64,000 bases of DNA from Aliiroseovarius sediminilitoris (GTDB taxonomy: Bacteria; Pseudomonadota; Alphaproteobacteria; Rhodobacterales; Rhodobacteraceae), in the NCBI RefSeq assembly GCF_900109955.1, contig NZ_FOJB01000001.1, positions 1,116,001 to 1,180,000 of the forward strand, given 5' to 3'. The translations under genes and the position numbers were made by a program. Below the pieces are notes generated by a model. The model saw nothing but the letters and a program-made list of their open reading frames with translations. It was not told the origin of the DNA and did no database searches. Below, one piece after another: positions 7,159 through 16,595 of the stretch (positions within the stretch are counted from its first letter, which is position 1; every line of letters starts with the position of its first letter).

Positions 7159-9517
7159 TAATCTGTCTCCAAAAATCTGGGTTCTGGCGGTAATCTGCGC
7201 CCACCAGCGCTTCGCCTTTTTCCATGCCGCCAAGGATCGTGAGGTAAGGGCCAAGGGCGCTTAGATCAGCGTCGATCACCACCGAGCCTTGATCATCGCG
7301 TACCAGCGCCAAGCGGGAATTGCTGCCTGTGCCGAGCAGAACGCCGAGTTCTTTTTCGGTGAGACCGAGCATGGTGTAATCACTGGCCGAGGCGCGGATG
7401 TTTGGAAGCAGAAGCTGCGTCGGCACCGCCTCGACAATCGTCTTGCCGGTGCGGGTTTTCTCAAGCTGGCTTGCGTATTGGGTCATCATCACGACGACCG
7501 CGTTCTGTTTGCGCGCCGTGACCAGCCAGTTGCTCAGCCGGTCGGCAAAATACGGGTTGTCGAGCGCTTTCCAGGCCTCATCGATGATAATCAGCGTCGG
7601 TTTGCGATCCTCGATCACCCGCTCCACCCGCCGAAACAGGTAGGACAGGACCGCCATGCGTTCCTTCTCACTTTCGCTGTCGAGAATGCCGGTCAGGTCG
7701 AACCCCACGACATCACCATCGAGCGAGAAGGTATCCTCGGCGCTTTGCCCAAAGATCCAGCCATAGCGACCATCAGCGGTCCATTCCTGAATCCGTTCGA
7801 ACAGATCCCCTTCGTCCGCCCCTGCCACAAAGAGCGAGGCCAGATCCTGCCAGTTGCGAAGGGCGGCATCGCTCGCCCCGGCGTTTTGGCGCACCACTTC
7901 TTGGATGCGGTTGATCTGAACCGGGCTCAGGGGCTTGTCGGCACGATGCAGCAGCGTGGCCAACCAATCGGAGAGCCAGGCTTGCCCGCGCCCGTCGATT
8001 TCCGTGCGTAGAGGGTTGAGGCCGGTTGCTTCACCCGCCTTAATGGCGCTGTAGCGCCCGCCATTGGCGCGCACCGCCATTTCCATGCCTGCGCGATAGT
8101 CGAAGACAAAGACGCGCGCGTCGCAGCGGCGGGCTTGGGTCATGAGGAAGGCTGACAAGACCGATTTACCCGAGCCAGGGCGGCCTAGGATCAAGGTGTG
8201 CCCGCCTGTCGGCTCTTTGTCTGGCTGACCCGTCTCATGGTAGTTGAACAGAAAGCCCGAGCGTTCAGGCGTCGGGAAGAGAGTGATCGGCTTGCCCCAA
8301 GGCACTTTGTGCCCGGGTTTCCCCAGTTGACCACGATGCAGCGCCGCGAGATCAGCAAAGTTGGTGTTGGTGATGGCGGCCTTGCGGCTGCGCATTTGCC
8401 CGTTGCCCGGATGCTGCGCGAAATAGTGGGTGCGCGCCGCAAAGCTCTCGTTCACTAGGTTTACGCCTTCACTGGCTGCGATGTTGCGTACCTCGGCGGC
8501 GATTGCTTCCAGCTTTTCCTCGGTCTCGGCGAAAACCGTAACCGTCATGTGATGGTCGCCGAAACTGAGCCGCTTGGATTCCAGATCGTCGAGCGCGTCG
8601 ACCAGTTCTTCGGCGAGCGAAATCGCGCCATCATCGCTGGCCTTCATCAGGCGCTGTTGACGCTTAATCCGGCTGGCCATGATATTGCTGTTGATCGGCG
8701 TGAAGGAATGCGTGACCACCAGGTCGACGGGCAGGTTCAGCTCATCAAATATGGTGCAGTTGGTTTTGGCCGGGTAGGTCTTGATCGCAAAGCTCGTACC
8801 AAACCGCTTGCCCGCCGTCCCATCGTCCAGCGTAAAGCCTCGCCCCTGAAACGTGACGCGCGTGTTGGCCACATCCTCGGCAATGATGCCAAAGCGGGAT
8901 TTTGCGAAAAGCGGTCGCTCTTGGCCGATGTTGAGCGACCCGAGGAACCCCAGAAGCTCGCCGTTTTCAGCCCCAAGGAGGCGCGGTTTCATCTCTGCAA
9001 AGGACGATAGCAGAAACCCAACGACCTCCCCGAGTTTGCGAAGTTGTTTGGCTGTCTGGTCTTTCAGCTGTGCGATTGAGTCTACACGCTTCAGGCGCAG
9101 CCGCGCGCCGAGGGGAGGACGCTTCAGCACAGTAAGAGTGAGGGTTTTGTCCCGCAGGCCTGCCTGCGCCATGGCCGTTTGCCAACGGCTGTCCAGCGCT
9201 TGTGCAAACCCTTCCTCGGGCACCGGCGGCAGCCTGGTCTCGATGGCCTTCGAGACCTTGTGAACGTAGAAACTGTAGTCTGGCCCAATCTGCGCAATGA
9301 TTGCAGCAAAGAGTGCTCGGATCTTCTCCAGATGCGCGTCATCACTAGTCATGCTGTTGACCCCATCAAGGCGGATACACTGGAGCAGTGCATTGCCGCG
9401 CGTGCGGATCGTCACGTCATTCACGAGGCTGACATAGGGCAGCATGCTAGCCATCGGCCGCTCTTTGCGCGCCCAGTCTGGCAGCATGGTAAGGTCATCC
9501 GAAGGGTCAAGGAGCAT
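7151..9517 (-). CDS. virB4: VirB4 T4SS ATPase
   Basis: VirB4/CagE-family ATPase, the largest energising subunit of the secretion machine, at the inner membrane. The 788-residue protein has the family N-terminal domain to about residue 400 and a RecA-like ATPase domain. Its Walker A motif is GRPGSGKS near residue 443 and its Walker B segment is LIIIDEAWKAL near residue 645, followed by the QYASQLEKTRTG region. Both nucleotide motifs are intact. The start overlaps virB3 by 11 bp. Length and motifs are standard for VirB4. Confidence 0.97.
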   Translation of the reverse strand: MLLDPSDDLTMLPDWARKERPMASMLPYVSLVNDVTIRTRGNALLQCIRLDGVNSMTSDDAHLEKIRALFAAIIAQIGPDYSFYVHKVSKAIETRLPPVPEEGFAQALDSRWQTAMAQAGLRDKTLTLTVLKRPPLGARLRLKRVDSIAQLKDQTAKQLRKLGEVVGFLLSSFAEMKPRLLGAENGELLGFLGSLNIGQERPLFAKSRFGIIAEDVANTRVTFQGRGFTLDDGTAGKRFGTSFAIKTYPAKTNCTIFDELNLPVDLVVTHSFTPINSNIMASRIKRQQRLMKASDDGAISLAEELVDALDDLESKRLSFGDHHMTVTVFAETEEKLEAIAAEVRNIAASEGVNLVNESFAARTHYFAQHPGNGQMRSRKAAITNTNFADLAALHRGQLGKPGHKVPWGKPITLFPTPERSGFLFNYHETGQPDKEPTGGHTLILGRPGSGKSVLSAFLMTQARRCDARVFVFDYRAGMEMAVRANGGRYSAIKAGEATGLNPLRTEIDGRGQAWLSDWLATLLHRADKPLSPVQINRIQEVVRQNAGASDAALRNWQDLASLFVAGADEGDLFERIQEWTADGRYGWIFGQSAEDTFSLDGDVVGFDLTGILDSESEKERMAVLSYLFRRVERVIEDRKPTLIIIDEAWKALDNPYFADRLSNWLVTARKQNAVVVMMTQYASQLEKTRTGKTIVEAVPTQLLLPNIRASASDYTMLGLTEKELGVLLGTGSNSRLALVRDDQGSVVIDADLSALGPYLTILGGMEKGEALVGADYRQNPDFWRQINA

Positions 9518-9785
9518 AGCTGTCCCCCGAATGGATCTTGCGGTTGGGGGTGGGCGGCGTCTCCTGCAGTGCTGTGACCATCACCTCAAGAAAGGCCGGA
9601 TCCCAGTCAGCGGCTTTCCACAGCGCGGGATAGGCCAGAGCGGCGATGATGATCACCGGCCAGCTCTGAACCCAGAGAAACAGCAACACAAACCCGAAGA
9701 GCCAGACCATGGCATACATGATCGGCAAGCCGATGAGCTTTGGCGGCCGGATCAGACCGAGGAAGAGGCGAGTTTGCGTTGCCAT
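9507..9785 (-). CDS. virB3: VirB3 T4SS inner-membrane protein
   Basis: VirB3-family small inner-membrane protein of the T4SS. The 92-residue product has the family start with RLFLGLIRPPKLIGLP and one or two hydrophobic segments (about residues 20-40 and 44-56). It ends in a hydrophilic tail with DWDPAFLEVMV. It lies 7 bp after virB2 and overlaps virB4, the canonical virB2-virB3-virB4 order. Confidence 0.9.
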   Translation of the reverse strand: MATQTRLFLGLIRPPKLIGLPIMYAMVWLFGFVLLFLWVQSWPVIIIAALAYPALWKAADWDPAFLEVMVTALQETPPTPNRKIHSGDSYAP

Positions 9786-9792
9786 ACCGGAT

Positions 9793-10083
9793 TTACGCGC
9801 CCCAGATCGCGGTCACAATGGTCGGCGCAGCTGCAATGCCTGCAATCGCAACCAGCACCCAAAGGGCTTGGCGGAAGTCGAGGATGCCAAAGAGCCAGGA
9901 GAGGAACACACCGATCAAAGCCAAGGTGCCGATGACAATGCCCAAGGGGCCGGTGATCGTGTCGACGATCCCCTGCAAAAGGTTTTGCACCGGAGAGAGA
10001 TCGATGCTCTGCGCAAAGGCCGGGTTGGCAATCATCAAGCTGGCCAGCGCCAGCGACAGGATCGTGCGGAATTGTGTGTGCAT
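9793..10083 (-). CDS. virB2: VirB2-type major pilin
   Basis: TrbC/VirB2-family pilin, the main subunit of the conjugative pilus. The 96-residue precursor has a signal peptide cleaved after PAFA (about residue 24). A short polar loop follows, then two hydrophobic helices (about residues 44-66 and 72-92) separated by the short loop LFGILDFRQ. The stop is 7 bp before virB3, and the start directly abuts the end of virB1. Size, topology and order all fit. Confidence 0.92.
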   Translation of the reverse strand: MHTQFRTILSLALASLMIANPAFAQSIDLSPVQNLLQGIVDTITGPLGIVIGTLALIGVFLSWLFGILDFRQALWVLVAIAGIAAAPTIVTAIWGA

Positions 10084-10799
10084 CAGGAGGCTCCAGTCAG
10101 TCGGTCACGCACAGCCATGACCCGGCGCACGTGATTTTGGGTTTCTTGGTAGGGAGGGATGCCGCCATAGCGCGCGACCGCGTCAGGCCCCGCGTTGTAG
10201 GCGGCAAGCGCGAGTTCGGGCGTGCCGAACTGTGCCAGCATCAAGAGAAGGTAACGAGCAGAGCCATCCAGGTTGGCCTGCCAGTCATGCGGATCCACGC
10301 CAAGCTGAGCGGCCGTCGCAGGCATCAACTGTCCAAGCCCAATCGCGCCTGCGGAGCTGCGCGCATTCGGGCGATAGGCGCTTTCGATCTCGATATTGGC
10401 TTGGAAGAGGGCCTGCCATTCCGTCACCGACAGACCCGCGCGGCGCAGCGCGGGGTGCCCGCCATAGCGATGCGCGGTGCTTTCAAGTGCAGCGAGGATT
10501 TCAGGGCGGGGGATTGCTGGCGCAGGCGAAGGGCGGGGCGCTTGCGGCTCAGGGGCTGAAAAAACAATCAGTTCTGGTGGGTTCGCGCCAATACCGTCGA
10601 CATAACTCTGTGCGAAACTCAATTGCGGTTCTTTGGACTCCAGCTGACCATCAGCCAGCATGGAAAGAACGAAGCCTTCTGACGAGGCAGGGGCAGCAAG
10701 GAATGCTGCGAGGACGGCAAGTGGCTTAGCTCGCGTCGTCCAGTGTGTGCGAGGCGACCTTGCCTTCGAACATCGGGATCGAAATAATCGACACGCCAA
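10083..10799 (-). CDS. virB1: VirB1-type lytic transglycosylase (start uncertain)
   Basis: Periplasmic SLT-family transglycosylase that opens the peptidoglycan for T4SS assembly. The conserved domain, at about the last 150 residues, holds IEIESAYRPNARSSAGAIGL, GQLMPATAAQLG and LALAAYNAGPDAVARYGG, with the catalytic Glu in place. A hydrophobic signal-like segment (LAVLAAFLAAPASS) precedes it, but no ATG or GTG lies just upstream in frame. The most plausible visible start is a TTG at 10799, inside the preceding gene, giving 238 residues. Translation may instead depend on coupling to the upstream gene, whose stop falls within this segment. The C-terminus and function are secure; the start is not. 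Confidence 0.8.
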   Translation of the reverse strand: MACRLFRSRCSKARSPRTHWTTRAKPLAVLAAFLAAPASSEGFVLSMLADGQLESKEPQLSFAQSYVDGIGANPPELIVFSAPEPQAPRPSPAPAIPRPEILAALESTAHRYGGHPALRRAGLSVTEWQALFQANIEIESAYRPNARSSAGAIGLGQLMPATAAQLGVDPHDWQANLDGSARYLLLMLAQFGTPELALAAYNAGPDAVARYGGIPPYQETQNHVRRVMAVRDRLTGAS

Positions 10800-11079
10800 G
10801 TCCGGCAAGGAAACTGGATAAGCCGTTGATAGTCTTGAACTTTCGGGCGGCCATGTTGTTGCGCGCAGTAACGAGTAGGCGGCGTGTCTCGCCGTCTGGC
10901 GAGACGCAATGCACGGTCCAAACTCCGGACCACTGAGCACCTGTACGTGTGGGCGTAACTCGGCACACGACATCCGCCGAATGTCTTTCGGCAAGCAGTG
11001 TGCGCAGCCCGTCTTCGCTGACAACATTGGGGGCGTCTTGCATCAAATTCATAGGATCGAGCCTTACAGAATTGTGCAT
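10726..11079 (-). CDS. hypothetical protein, first gene of the virB operon
   Basis: This 117-residue protein is not recognised. It is soluble and mostly hydrophilic, with Trp-Ser-Gly-Val-Trp-Thr-Val-His-Cys and RRLLVTARNNMAARKFKTIN segments in the middle and a mildly hydrophobic stretch (FLAGLGVSIISIP) near residues 88-101. Downstream ATGs at 11052 and 11043 are also possible starts. It follows the predicted operon promoter and overlaps virB1. Its position suggests a regulator or accessory factor of conjugation, but no domain supports a specific role. Confidence 0.65.
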   Translation of the reverse strand: MHNSVRLDPMNLMQDAPNVVSEDGLRTLLAERHSADVVCRVTPTRTGAQWSGVWTVHCVSPDGETRRLLVTARNNMAARKFKTINGLSSFLAGLGVSIISIPMFEGKVASHTLDDAS

Positions 11080-11119
11080 TGGCCCGGTAGTCCCTCATGG
11101 ACTACCCAACCGATACAAT

Positions 11120-11148
11120 ATTATAATCTTGCAATCAATAGGTGTAAT
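11120..11148 (-). promoter_or_regulatory. predicted sigma-70-type promoter of the virB operon
   Basis: Reading leftward, a perfect TATAAT (-10) sits at 11125-11120 and ATTACA (-35, 4 of 6 matches) at 11148-11143, with a 17-bp spacer. The expected start site is about 30 bp before the first virB-operon ATG. The AT-rich patch also contains TATAAT on the plus strand (11122-11127), so a divergent promoter toward 11216 is possible. Confidence 0.5.
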
Positions 11149-11215
11149 TTGCGTTATTGCGCCTTTCATGCGTTGAAACGAATTTACTGCAACGGAGTGG
11201 CTGAGCCAAGATAAT

Positions 11216-11500
11216 ATGGCGCTTTTGAAACAAACATGGGCGGCTATGGCTGTTTTGGGTTGTGGTTCCGCCGCGATCGCGGGCAGTTGCCTGCCGCCTG
11301 TGCCGCCATGGATGCCCACCGATCCCGATGATGTCAGGGCATATGCTGACCTGTTGAAACGCGACGCAGAGGCATACTTTAACGATGCCGAGCAGTACTT
11401 CCGGTGCCAGGACCAAGAGCGACGTGAGGTTTTTGAGCAAGTGCGGGCAGTCAGCGAGGACTATGCGCGCGTTTTGGAAGTTTCGAGGAGTGGTAGTTAG
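11216..11500 (+). CDS. hypothetical exported protein divergent from virB operon
   Basis: This 94-residue protein has an N-terminal signal peptide (residues 1-22, ending AAIAG). The mature part is Pro-rich at its start (LPPVPPWMPTDPDD) and then forms a charged helix with two Cys residues in total. No family is recognised. It is divergent from the virB operon, across a shared 136-bp promoter region, and is probably part of the mobile element. Its ribosome binding site is weak. A role in the periplasmic part of conjugation is possible but unsupported. Confidence 0.6.
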   Translation: MALLKQTWAAMAVLGCGSAAIAGSCLPPVPPWMPTDPDDVRAYADLLKRDAEAYFNDAEQYFRCQDQERREVFEQVRAVSEDYARVLEVSRSGS

Positions 11501-11532
11501 GAGTGGCTGCGTCGTCGCGAAAGCAGCCACTC
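11501..11532 (+). terminator. strong hairpin after the small exported protein gene
   Basis: A perfect 10-bp inverted repeat (GAGTGGCTGC / GCAGCCACTC) with a 12-nt loop begins at the base after the stop codon at 11500. It lacks a downstream T run, so it is a terminator-like or transcript-stabilising hairpin rather than a classic intrinsic terminator. Confidence 0.5.
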
Positions 11533-11750
11533 ACAATCATGGAGGCGAAGGTCGGCCATGCGGGACTTTGCTGCCGTTCGCTGCGGACGCACAGTTTCCG
11601 TTTCAGTTGAGAAGACCTTTTGGAGAAACGGCGGAGAAAGGACATTCGCTACTGTGGCGATTTTGCCTTGTTGTCGGGGGTTATGCAGCCATTCAGCGTG
11701 AGTTCATTTGAAGGAAGTCATCGACAGAAGGGTGAGTTCTCAAGCATTCA

Positions 11751-12101
11751 TCAACCAGCTACGGCGGCGGTCACGATAATTTCGACACGCAGGTCGGCAT
11801 CCGCCAGTTTGGCTTCTCCGCAGGCGCGTGCTGGGGCTGCGCCTTGGGGGACCCATGCGTCCCAGACCTCATTCATCGCATCGAAATCCGCCATATCTGC
11901 GAGCCAGATCACCGCCTGCAACACATGCTCGCGCGATGACCCCGCTTCGTGCAACAGCCTGTCGACCCGCCCGAGGCAGTCTTCGGTCTGTTCGGCCACG
12001 GTGGTCCCGCTGCCGACTTGCCCACAAAGGTATACAACGCCCCCGTGTTTGACGATTTTACTCATACGTTGATTGGTGTGGATGCGTTCGATCATGATCA
12101 T
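11751..12101 (-). CDS. RidA/YjgF-family enamine/imine deaminase
   Basis: RidA-family protein, whose members hydrolyse reactive 2-imino or enamine intermediates to keto acids. The 116-residue product has the family pattern with VVYLCGQVG near residues 22-30, the [20 protein letters not shown] helix and a C-terminal strand [12 protein letters not shown]. The usual arginine near the C-terminus that binds the carboxylate is present at the start of that strand. It is the last gene of the amine-dehydrogenase/ABC operon and overlaps the permease gene by 4 bp. Amine dehydrogenation releases imines, so it probably deals with the enzyme's product. That link is inference. Confidence 0.85.
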   Translation of the reverse strand: MIMIERIHTNQRMSKIVKHGGVVYLCGQVGSGTTVAEQTEDCLGRVDRLLHEAGSSREHVLQAVIWLADMADFDAMNEVWDAWVPQGAAPARACGEAKLADADLRVEIIVTAAVAG

Positions 12102-12871
12102 ACTCTTTCAGGGGTCGGAAGGGGAGAAGTCACGGACTGAGCAGTGGTGTCGCGGCGGGTGAGATGGCGCAGGTAGCGGCGCTCAAACCCGCGGAAGGCC
12201 CATGTGATGCACAACACTATCAGGAAATAAAGTAGGGCGGCGGTGATGAACCCTTCATAAGCGAGGTAATAGCGCCCGTTCAGCCAGCGCCCAACGCCAA
12301 GGATATCTTGCAGGGTGATCGTGCTGGCGATGACTGAGCCGTGCAGCATGAAGATGACTTCGTTGGAATAGGCCGGGATCGCGCGGCGGAAGGCCGAGGG
12401 CAGGATGATCCGGCGCAGGCGGCTGCGGTAGGAATGGCCGGTGGCGATGGCCGCCTCGACCTCGCCGGTTGGCGTATCCGCAATGGCACCTCGCAGTAGT
12501 TCGGTCGTATAGGCGGCGGTGTTCAGCGTGAAGGCAATGAGCGCGCACCACCACGCCGAGGACAGGATCGGGTCCCACAGGAAGCTTTCGCGGATCACCT
12601 CAAACTGGCCGACACCGTAATAGATCAGATAGGTTTGCACCAAAAGCGGCGTGCCGCGAAAGACATAGGTATAGCCCTGCACCAAGGGGTTAAAGACCCG
12701 GTGTTTCGACGCGCGGGCAATGGCCATGGGGATCGACAACAAGCCGCCCAACAGCAGCGACAGGAAGGTCAGGTTAAGCGTCACCCAGACGCCATAGAGG
12801 AAACGGTCAAAATTCTCAGCGATCAGGGCGATGTCGAGCGGGATATAGGTCAGCAGGTTTTCCATCATCAC
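12098..12871 (-). CDS. polar amino-acid/opine ABC transporter permease (HisM-like)
   Basis: Inner-membrane permease of a polar amino-acid type ABC importer (HisM/OccM-like). The 257-residue protein has about five transmembrane helices, the family motif [20 protein letters not shown], and the EAA loop [30 protein letters not shown] that contacts the ATPase. It overlaps the partner permease and the RidA gene by 4 bp on each side. Together with the binding protein and ATPase it makes a complete importer of the His/Lys/Arg/octopine/nopaline class. Confidence 0.92.
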   Translation of the reverse strand: MMMENLLTYIPLDIALIAENFDRFLYGVWVTLNLTFLSLLLGGLLSIPMAIARASKHRVFNPLVQGYTYVFRGTPLLVQTYLIYYGVGQFEVIRESFLWDPILSSAWWCALIAFTLNTAAYTTELLRGAIADTPTGEVEAAIATGHSYRSRLRRIILPSAFRRAIPAYSNEVIFMLHGSVIASTITLQDILGVGRWLNGRYYLAYEGFITAALLYFLIVLCITWAFRGFERRYLRHLTRRDTTAQSVTSPLPTPERV

Positions 12872-13557
12872 GCCCTCACTACGCCACGGTTGTAGTGACG
12901 CTCCACCGCGCGCAACAGCAGGTCGGACACGCCAGTCAGCAACAGGTAGATGACAAATGCTGCCGCCATGAAGGTAAAGAGCTGTCCCGTCGAACGACCG
13001 GCGGTGAAAGCGTTATAGACCAAGTCTTGAAGCCCAATGACCGAGACCAGCGCCGTGGTCTTGAGTTGCACCAGCCAGTTGTTTGTAAAGCCCGGCAAGG
13101 CAAAGCGGACCATCTGCGGCCAGATAATATGACGAAAGATCAGCGATTTGCGCATTCCACAGCTGATGCCAGCTTCGATTTGCCCGCGCGGGATGGCCAT
13201 GATCGCACCGCGAAAGGTCTCAGTAAAATAGGCGCCAAAGATTACACCGATCGTGCCTGCACCTGCGGCGAACTGGCTGACCTCGACATAGCCCCAGAGG
13301 CCCGTAATCGCGCCTATATTATTAAGCGTCACCTGACCGCCAAAGAACACCAGCAGGATCAGCACCAGATCCGGCACCCCGCGCACGATGGTGGTGTAGG
13401 CGCCGGCCAGTCGCTGGGCCAGACGGTTGGCGGAAAGTTTCGCCCAAGCACCGAGCAGGCCAAAGATCAAAGCGATGACCAGCGATGTGAGCGCCAGTTT
13501 GATCGTCATGATCGTGCCGTCGATCAATTGGGATTGATATTCCAAAAGCAGGTTCAT
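12868..13557 (-). CDS. polar amino-acid/opine ABC transporter permease (HisQ-like)
   Basis: Second permease of the importer (HisQ/OccQ-like), 229 residues. It has five hydrophobic segments, the TTIVRGVPDLVLILLVFFGGQ motif and the EAA loop QIEAGISCGMRKSLIFRHII. It lies between the binding-protein gene (68-bp gap) and the HisM-like gene (4-bp overlap). The longer gap after the binding-protein gene is common where that gene needs higher expression, but no clear hairpin is seen there. Confidence 0.92.
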   Translation of the reverse strand: MNLLLEYQSQLIDGTIMTIKLALTSLVIALIFGLLGAWAKLSANRLAQRLAGAYTTIVRGVPDLVLILLVFFGGQVTLNNIGAITGLWGYVEVSQFAAGAGTIGVIFGAYFTETFRGAIMAIPRGQIEAGISCGMRKSLIFRHIIWPQMVRFALPGFTNNWLVQLKTTALVSVIGLQDLVYNAFTAGRSTGQLFTFMAAAFVIYLLLTGVSDLLLRAVERHYNRGVVRA

Positions 13558-13624
13558 CGCATGTTCCTCAAAGGATCATCAGGGCAGCGCATGGCCGCCC
13601 TGATGAATGGTGTAAGGCGAAAAC

Positions 13625-14416
13625 TCACTCGCCCTCAGGACGGCCGCCGTAGATGTCGAAGGGGAAGTATGTGTCGTTGATCTCGGCATAGGTGCCGTTC
13701 TCACGAATGGCAGCAATGGCCTTGCTCAGATCTTCGCGGAGCGCGTCCTCGCCCTTGCGCACCGCGATGCCCACGCCTTCGCCGTAGCATTCAACGTCTG
13801 TATGATCGCCGCCGAGGAAGGCATAGTCGGCCCCTGCCTCTGCACTCAGGAAGCTTTCCTGTGCGATCAGGCTGTCAGAAAGCTGCGCATCCACACGGCC
13901 AAGGGCCAGATCGCGGAACACTTCATCTTGGGAGCCATAGAGGACGATCTCGGCATCGGGGAACAACTTTTCCGCGTAGCACTGGTGGGTCGCGCCGCGC
14001 TGCACACCGATGCGCTTACCGGCCAGACCTTCAGGCGTGCCTTCGAAGTCGGCGTCCTTGGAGGCCACCAGACGCGCCGGGGTCTTGTAGTATTTGTCAG
14101 AGAAATCAATCTGGCGCTTGCGCTCTTCGGTGATCGACATGGAAGCCACGATGGCATCGAACTTACGCGCTTTCAGTGCCGGGATCATGCCGTCCCATTC
14201 CTGCTCGACCAGTTCGCATTCACGCTGCATCTCGGCGCAGAGCGCCTTGGCGATGTCGATGTCAAAGCCGACAAGCGTGCCGTCGGATTCCTTGGAGGAG
14301 AACGGAGGGTAGGCGCCTTCGACGCCGATGCGCAACGTGTCTTGGGCGGCCAGCGGCAGGGCGACGGCGCTGAGGGCGATGGCAGCAACGCTGCTTAGGA
14401 TGGTTCTACGAAACAT
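13625..14416 (-). CDS. periplasmic polar amino-acid/opine-binding protein
   Basis: Solute-binding protein of the lysine/arginine/ornithine/histidine type (HisJ, OccJ, NocT relatives). The 263-residue precursor has a signal peptide cleaved near PLAAQD. The mature protein carries RIGVEGAYPPFSSKESDGTL, VGFDIDIAKALCAEM, the WDGMIPALKARKFDAIVASMSITEERK motif and the C-terminal TYFPFDIYGG typical of the family. Two Cys pairs may form disulfides. The binding cleft cannot be read well enough to name the ligand; arginine-derived opines and basic amino acids are the likely candidates. Confidence 0.92.
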   Translation of the reverse strand: MFRRTILSSVAAIALSAVALPLAAQDTLRIGVEGAYPPFSSKESDGTLVGFDIDIAKALCAEMQRECELVEQEWDGMIPALKARKFDAIVASMSITEERKRQIDFSDKYYKTPARLVASKDADFEGTPEGLAGKRIGVQRGATHQCYAEKLFPDAEIVLYGSQDEVFRDLALGRVDAQLSDSLIAQESFLSAEAGADYAFLGGDHTDVECYGEGVGIAVRKGEDALREDLSKAIAAIRENGTYAEINDTYFPFDIYGGRPEGE

Positions 14417-14442
14417 GGTTTGGTCCTCTCTGTTGTGGTTGG

Positions 14443-15213
14443 TTAGTTCATCCGCGAAAGAAACGCTTGGAACTCTGGGGTTTGCGGGTTGGAAAACAAC
14501 TCTGCGGGCGGGCCTTCTTCGCAGACCTCGCCCTGGTGCAGAAATACGGTGCGAGTGGAGACATCGCGGGCAAAGCCCATCTCGTGGGTCACGACCAACA
14601 TGGTGCGGCCTTCTTCGGCCAGATCGCGCATGACGCCCAACACTTCGCCCACCAGTTCCGGGTCCAGTGCCGATGTCGGCTCGTCAAAGAGCATCACATC
14701 TGGGTCCATCGCCAGCGCACGGGCGATTGCGACACGCTGCTGCTGGCCACCTGACAGATGTGCGGGGTAATAATCTGCTCGGTCCGACAAGCCGACCTTG
14801 GCGAGCAGTGCTTCGGCCTTTTCGCGGGCTTGCGCCTTGGGGGTTCCCTGAACGTAGAGCGGGCCTTCCATGACGTTTTCCATCACGGTCATATGCGACC
14901 AAAGGTTGAAGCCCTGAAACACCATCGCAAGACGGGCACGCATGGCTTCGACCTGTCGTAGGTCTTGCGGCACGATCTCTCCCCGGCGGTTCTGCGTCAT
15001 CCGCATTTGCTCGCCTGCCAACCAGACCTCGCCTGAGTTCGGCGTCTCCAGCAGGTTGATGCAGCGCAGGAAGGTGCTTTTGCCAGAGCCGGAGGCGCCG
15101 AGAATGGCGATGACCTCGCCCTTTTGCGCCTCAAGCGACACGCCTTTGATGACGTCATGCGAGCCAAAGCTTTTATGCAGGTCTTTGACTTTCAGGGCAG
15201 CGGGGGCGCTCAT
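14443..15213 (-). CDS. polar amino-acid/opine ABC transporter ATP-binding protein
   Basis: ATPase subunit (HisP/OccP-like) of the importer, 256 residues. It has Walker [10 protein letters not shown] near residues 35-43, the signature [15 protein letters not shown] near 153-166, Walker [15 protein letters not shown] and the H-loop VVTHEMGFA. The start overlaps the end of the upstream dehydrogenase subunit by 4 bp (ATGA), which ties enzyme and transporter into one transcription unit. Confidence 0.96.
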   Translation of the reverse strand: MSAPAALKVKDLHKSFGSHDVIKGVSLEAQKGEVIAILGASGSGKSTFLRCINLLETPNSGEVWLAGEQMRMTQNRRGEIVPQDLRQVEAMRARLAMVFQGFNLWSHMTVMENVMEGPLYVQGTPKAQAREKAEALLAKVGLSDRADYYPAHLSGGQQQRVAIARALAMDPDVMLFDEPTSALDPELVGEVLGVMRDLAEEGRTMLVVTHEMGFARDVSTRTVFLHQGEVCEEGPPAELFSNPQTPEFQAFLSRMN

Positions 15214-16595
15214 GCGGGTTCCTCCTGAGGGGGTGAGAGTGCGGCAAGCTCGCCCAAGGCAATCGGCTTGATCGGCGAGCGGGCGCGGGGTGGGGAGATG
15301 GGCTGGCTTGCCTTGCCTTCGCTGAGCAGCCCGCGCAGGGTCGCGTCACACATGCGGCCCTGACAGGGGCCCATGCCGCAGCGCAGGGATGTTTTGATCT
15401 GGCGGTGACCTTGGGCACCTTCGCGGATCGCTTGTCGAATGGCACCGGCAGAGACTTCTTCGCAGCGGCAGACGATGGTGTTGTCTGATGGGGCAAGTAT
15501 ATCGGTCGGCGGAGGGTATGCGGCATCAAGGAAGGGCCGAATGGCGCGGGCGCGGAACAACGCGGCGCGAGCGCGGGCGGCACGCTGATTGCGGGTGTCG
15601 CTACTTAGGCGGCCAGATTGGCACAGGATATTTAACCCAGCCAGTTCACCGGCAGATGCAGCCGCCTCCGCCCCGCCGATCCCGGCTCCGTCTCCGGCCA
15701 CATGCAGGCCCGGCTGGTCGGTCGCGCCCCAAAGATCATGTTCGGGCTGAAAGGCACCCTGCGCGGCGTTCCAATAATGCTCGATCCCCGCAGCCCTTGT
15801 GATATGGGTGCCGGGGATCACCCCTTGGTGGGTCAGCAGCAGACCACAGGTAAGGCGTTGATCCCGCCCATTAGCCCGGAAGGAAAAGAGGATATTGCCG
15901 CTCTCGGTCGTGGTGGCGTGGAAGCCCGACGCAGCGGTGTAGCGCGGCACAGCCGCTTTGCGGATCTTGGCAATCAGGCTCAGCCCTTTCCGCAAGGTTG
16001 GCAAGCCAAACAGGGCGCGGGGCAAATGCGGTGTTGCGCTCAGCATCTGCGGGAATGTCTGTGTCTCCACCAGCGCTTGTGGGGGGCTACCGGCGTCAAT
16101 CATCTGCGCCGCGATCAGATAGAGCAGCGGACCAGACCCCGCGAGCACGGCATCCTTGGGCAGCATCCCCGCTGTTTTCATCAAAATCTGCGCGGCCCCT
16201 GCCGGCATCACGCCGGGGAGCGTCCAGCCAGGAAAAGGCACGGGGCGTTCCTGCGCGCCGGTTGCCAGCAGCACATGGGCAGCCGAGGTCGTTTGACTTT
16301 TGGCGCCGCGCGACCATGTCACCTGCGGCCCTTTGTCAAGCCGCCAAACCGTTGCGCCAGTTAGGAGAGTGATGTGCGGATGGTCGAGCGCATCGACCAA
16401 ATCTGTCCCGGCGGCATAAGCCTGGCCAAGAAAGCCGCGCTTGCTGCGGTTCTGAGCCACATTGCGATAAATCTGACCGCCCGGATGCGGCTGTTCGTCC
16501 AGTATCAACACCTGCAAACCGCCACGTGCCGCGAAGGCTGCGGCTGACATGCCCGCGGGACCAGCGCCGATGATAATTAGATCCACCTCAGCCAC
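15210..16595 (-). CDS. FAD/NAD(P)-binding subunit of an opine oxidase/D-hydroxyproline dehydrogenase-type enzyme
   Basis: Large flavoprotein subunit (461 residues) like OoxA/NoxA, HcnB and the alpha subunit of D-hydroxyproline dehydrogenase. An N-terminal Rossmann motif ([19 protein letters not shown]) and a second nucleotide-binding motif ([16 protein letters not shown], about residue 190) are visible. The C-terminal BFD-like domain has CRCEE near residue 380 and C-x-x-x-x-C-x(3)-C farther on, binding a [2Fe-2S] cluster. It overlaps the gene for the small ferredoxin-like subunit by 8 bp. The complex should oxidise a secondary or D-amino compound at the membrane or in the cytoplasm; the substrate is not readable from sequence. 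Confidence 0.88.
   Translation of the reverse strand: MAEVDLIIIGAGPAGMSAAAFAARGGLQVLILDEQPHPGGQIYRNVAQNRSKRGFLGQAYAAGTDLVDALDHPHITLLTGATVWRLDKGPQVTWSRGAKSQTTSAAHVLLATGAQERPVPFPGWTLPGVMPAGAAQILMKTAGMLPKDAVLAGSGPLLYLIAAQMIDAGSPPQALVETQTFPQMLSATPHLPRALFGLPTLRKGLSLIAKIRKAAVPRYTAASGFHATTTESGNILFSFRANGRDQRLTCGLLLTHQGVIPGTHITRAAGIEHYWNAAQGAFQPEHDLWGATDQPGLHVAGDGAGIGGAEAAASAGELAGLNILCQSGRLSSDTRNQRAARARAALFRARAIRPFLDAAYPPPTDILAPSDNTIVCRCEEVSAGAIRQAIREGAQGHRQIKTSLRCGMGPCQGRMCDATLRGLLSEGKASQPISPPRARSPIKPIALGELAALSPPQEEPA

Noticed and set aside
11500-11750. A possible gene between the small exported protein and RidA
   Set aside because: Frames here lack start signals and recognisable content; only the hairpin at 11501-11532 is supported.
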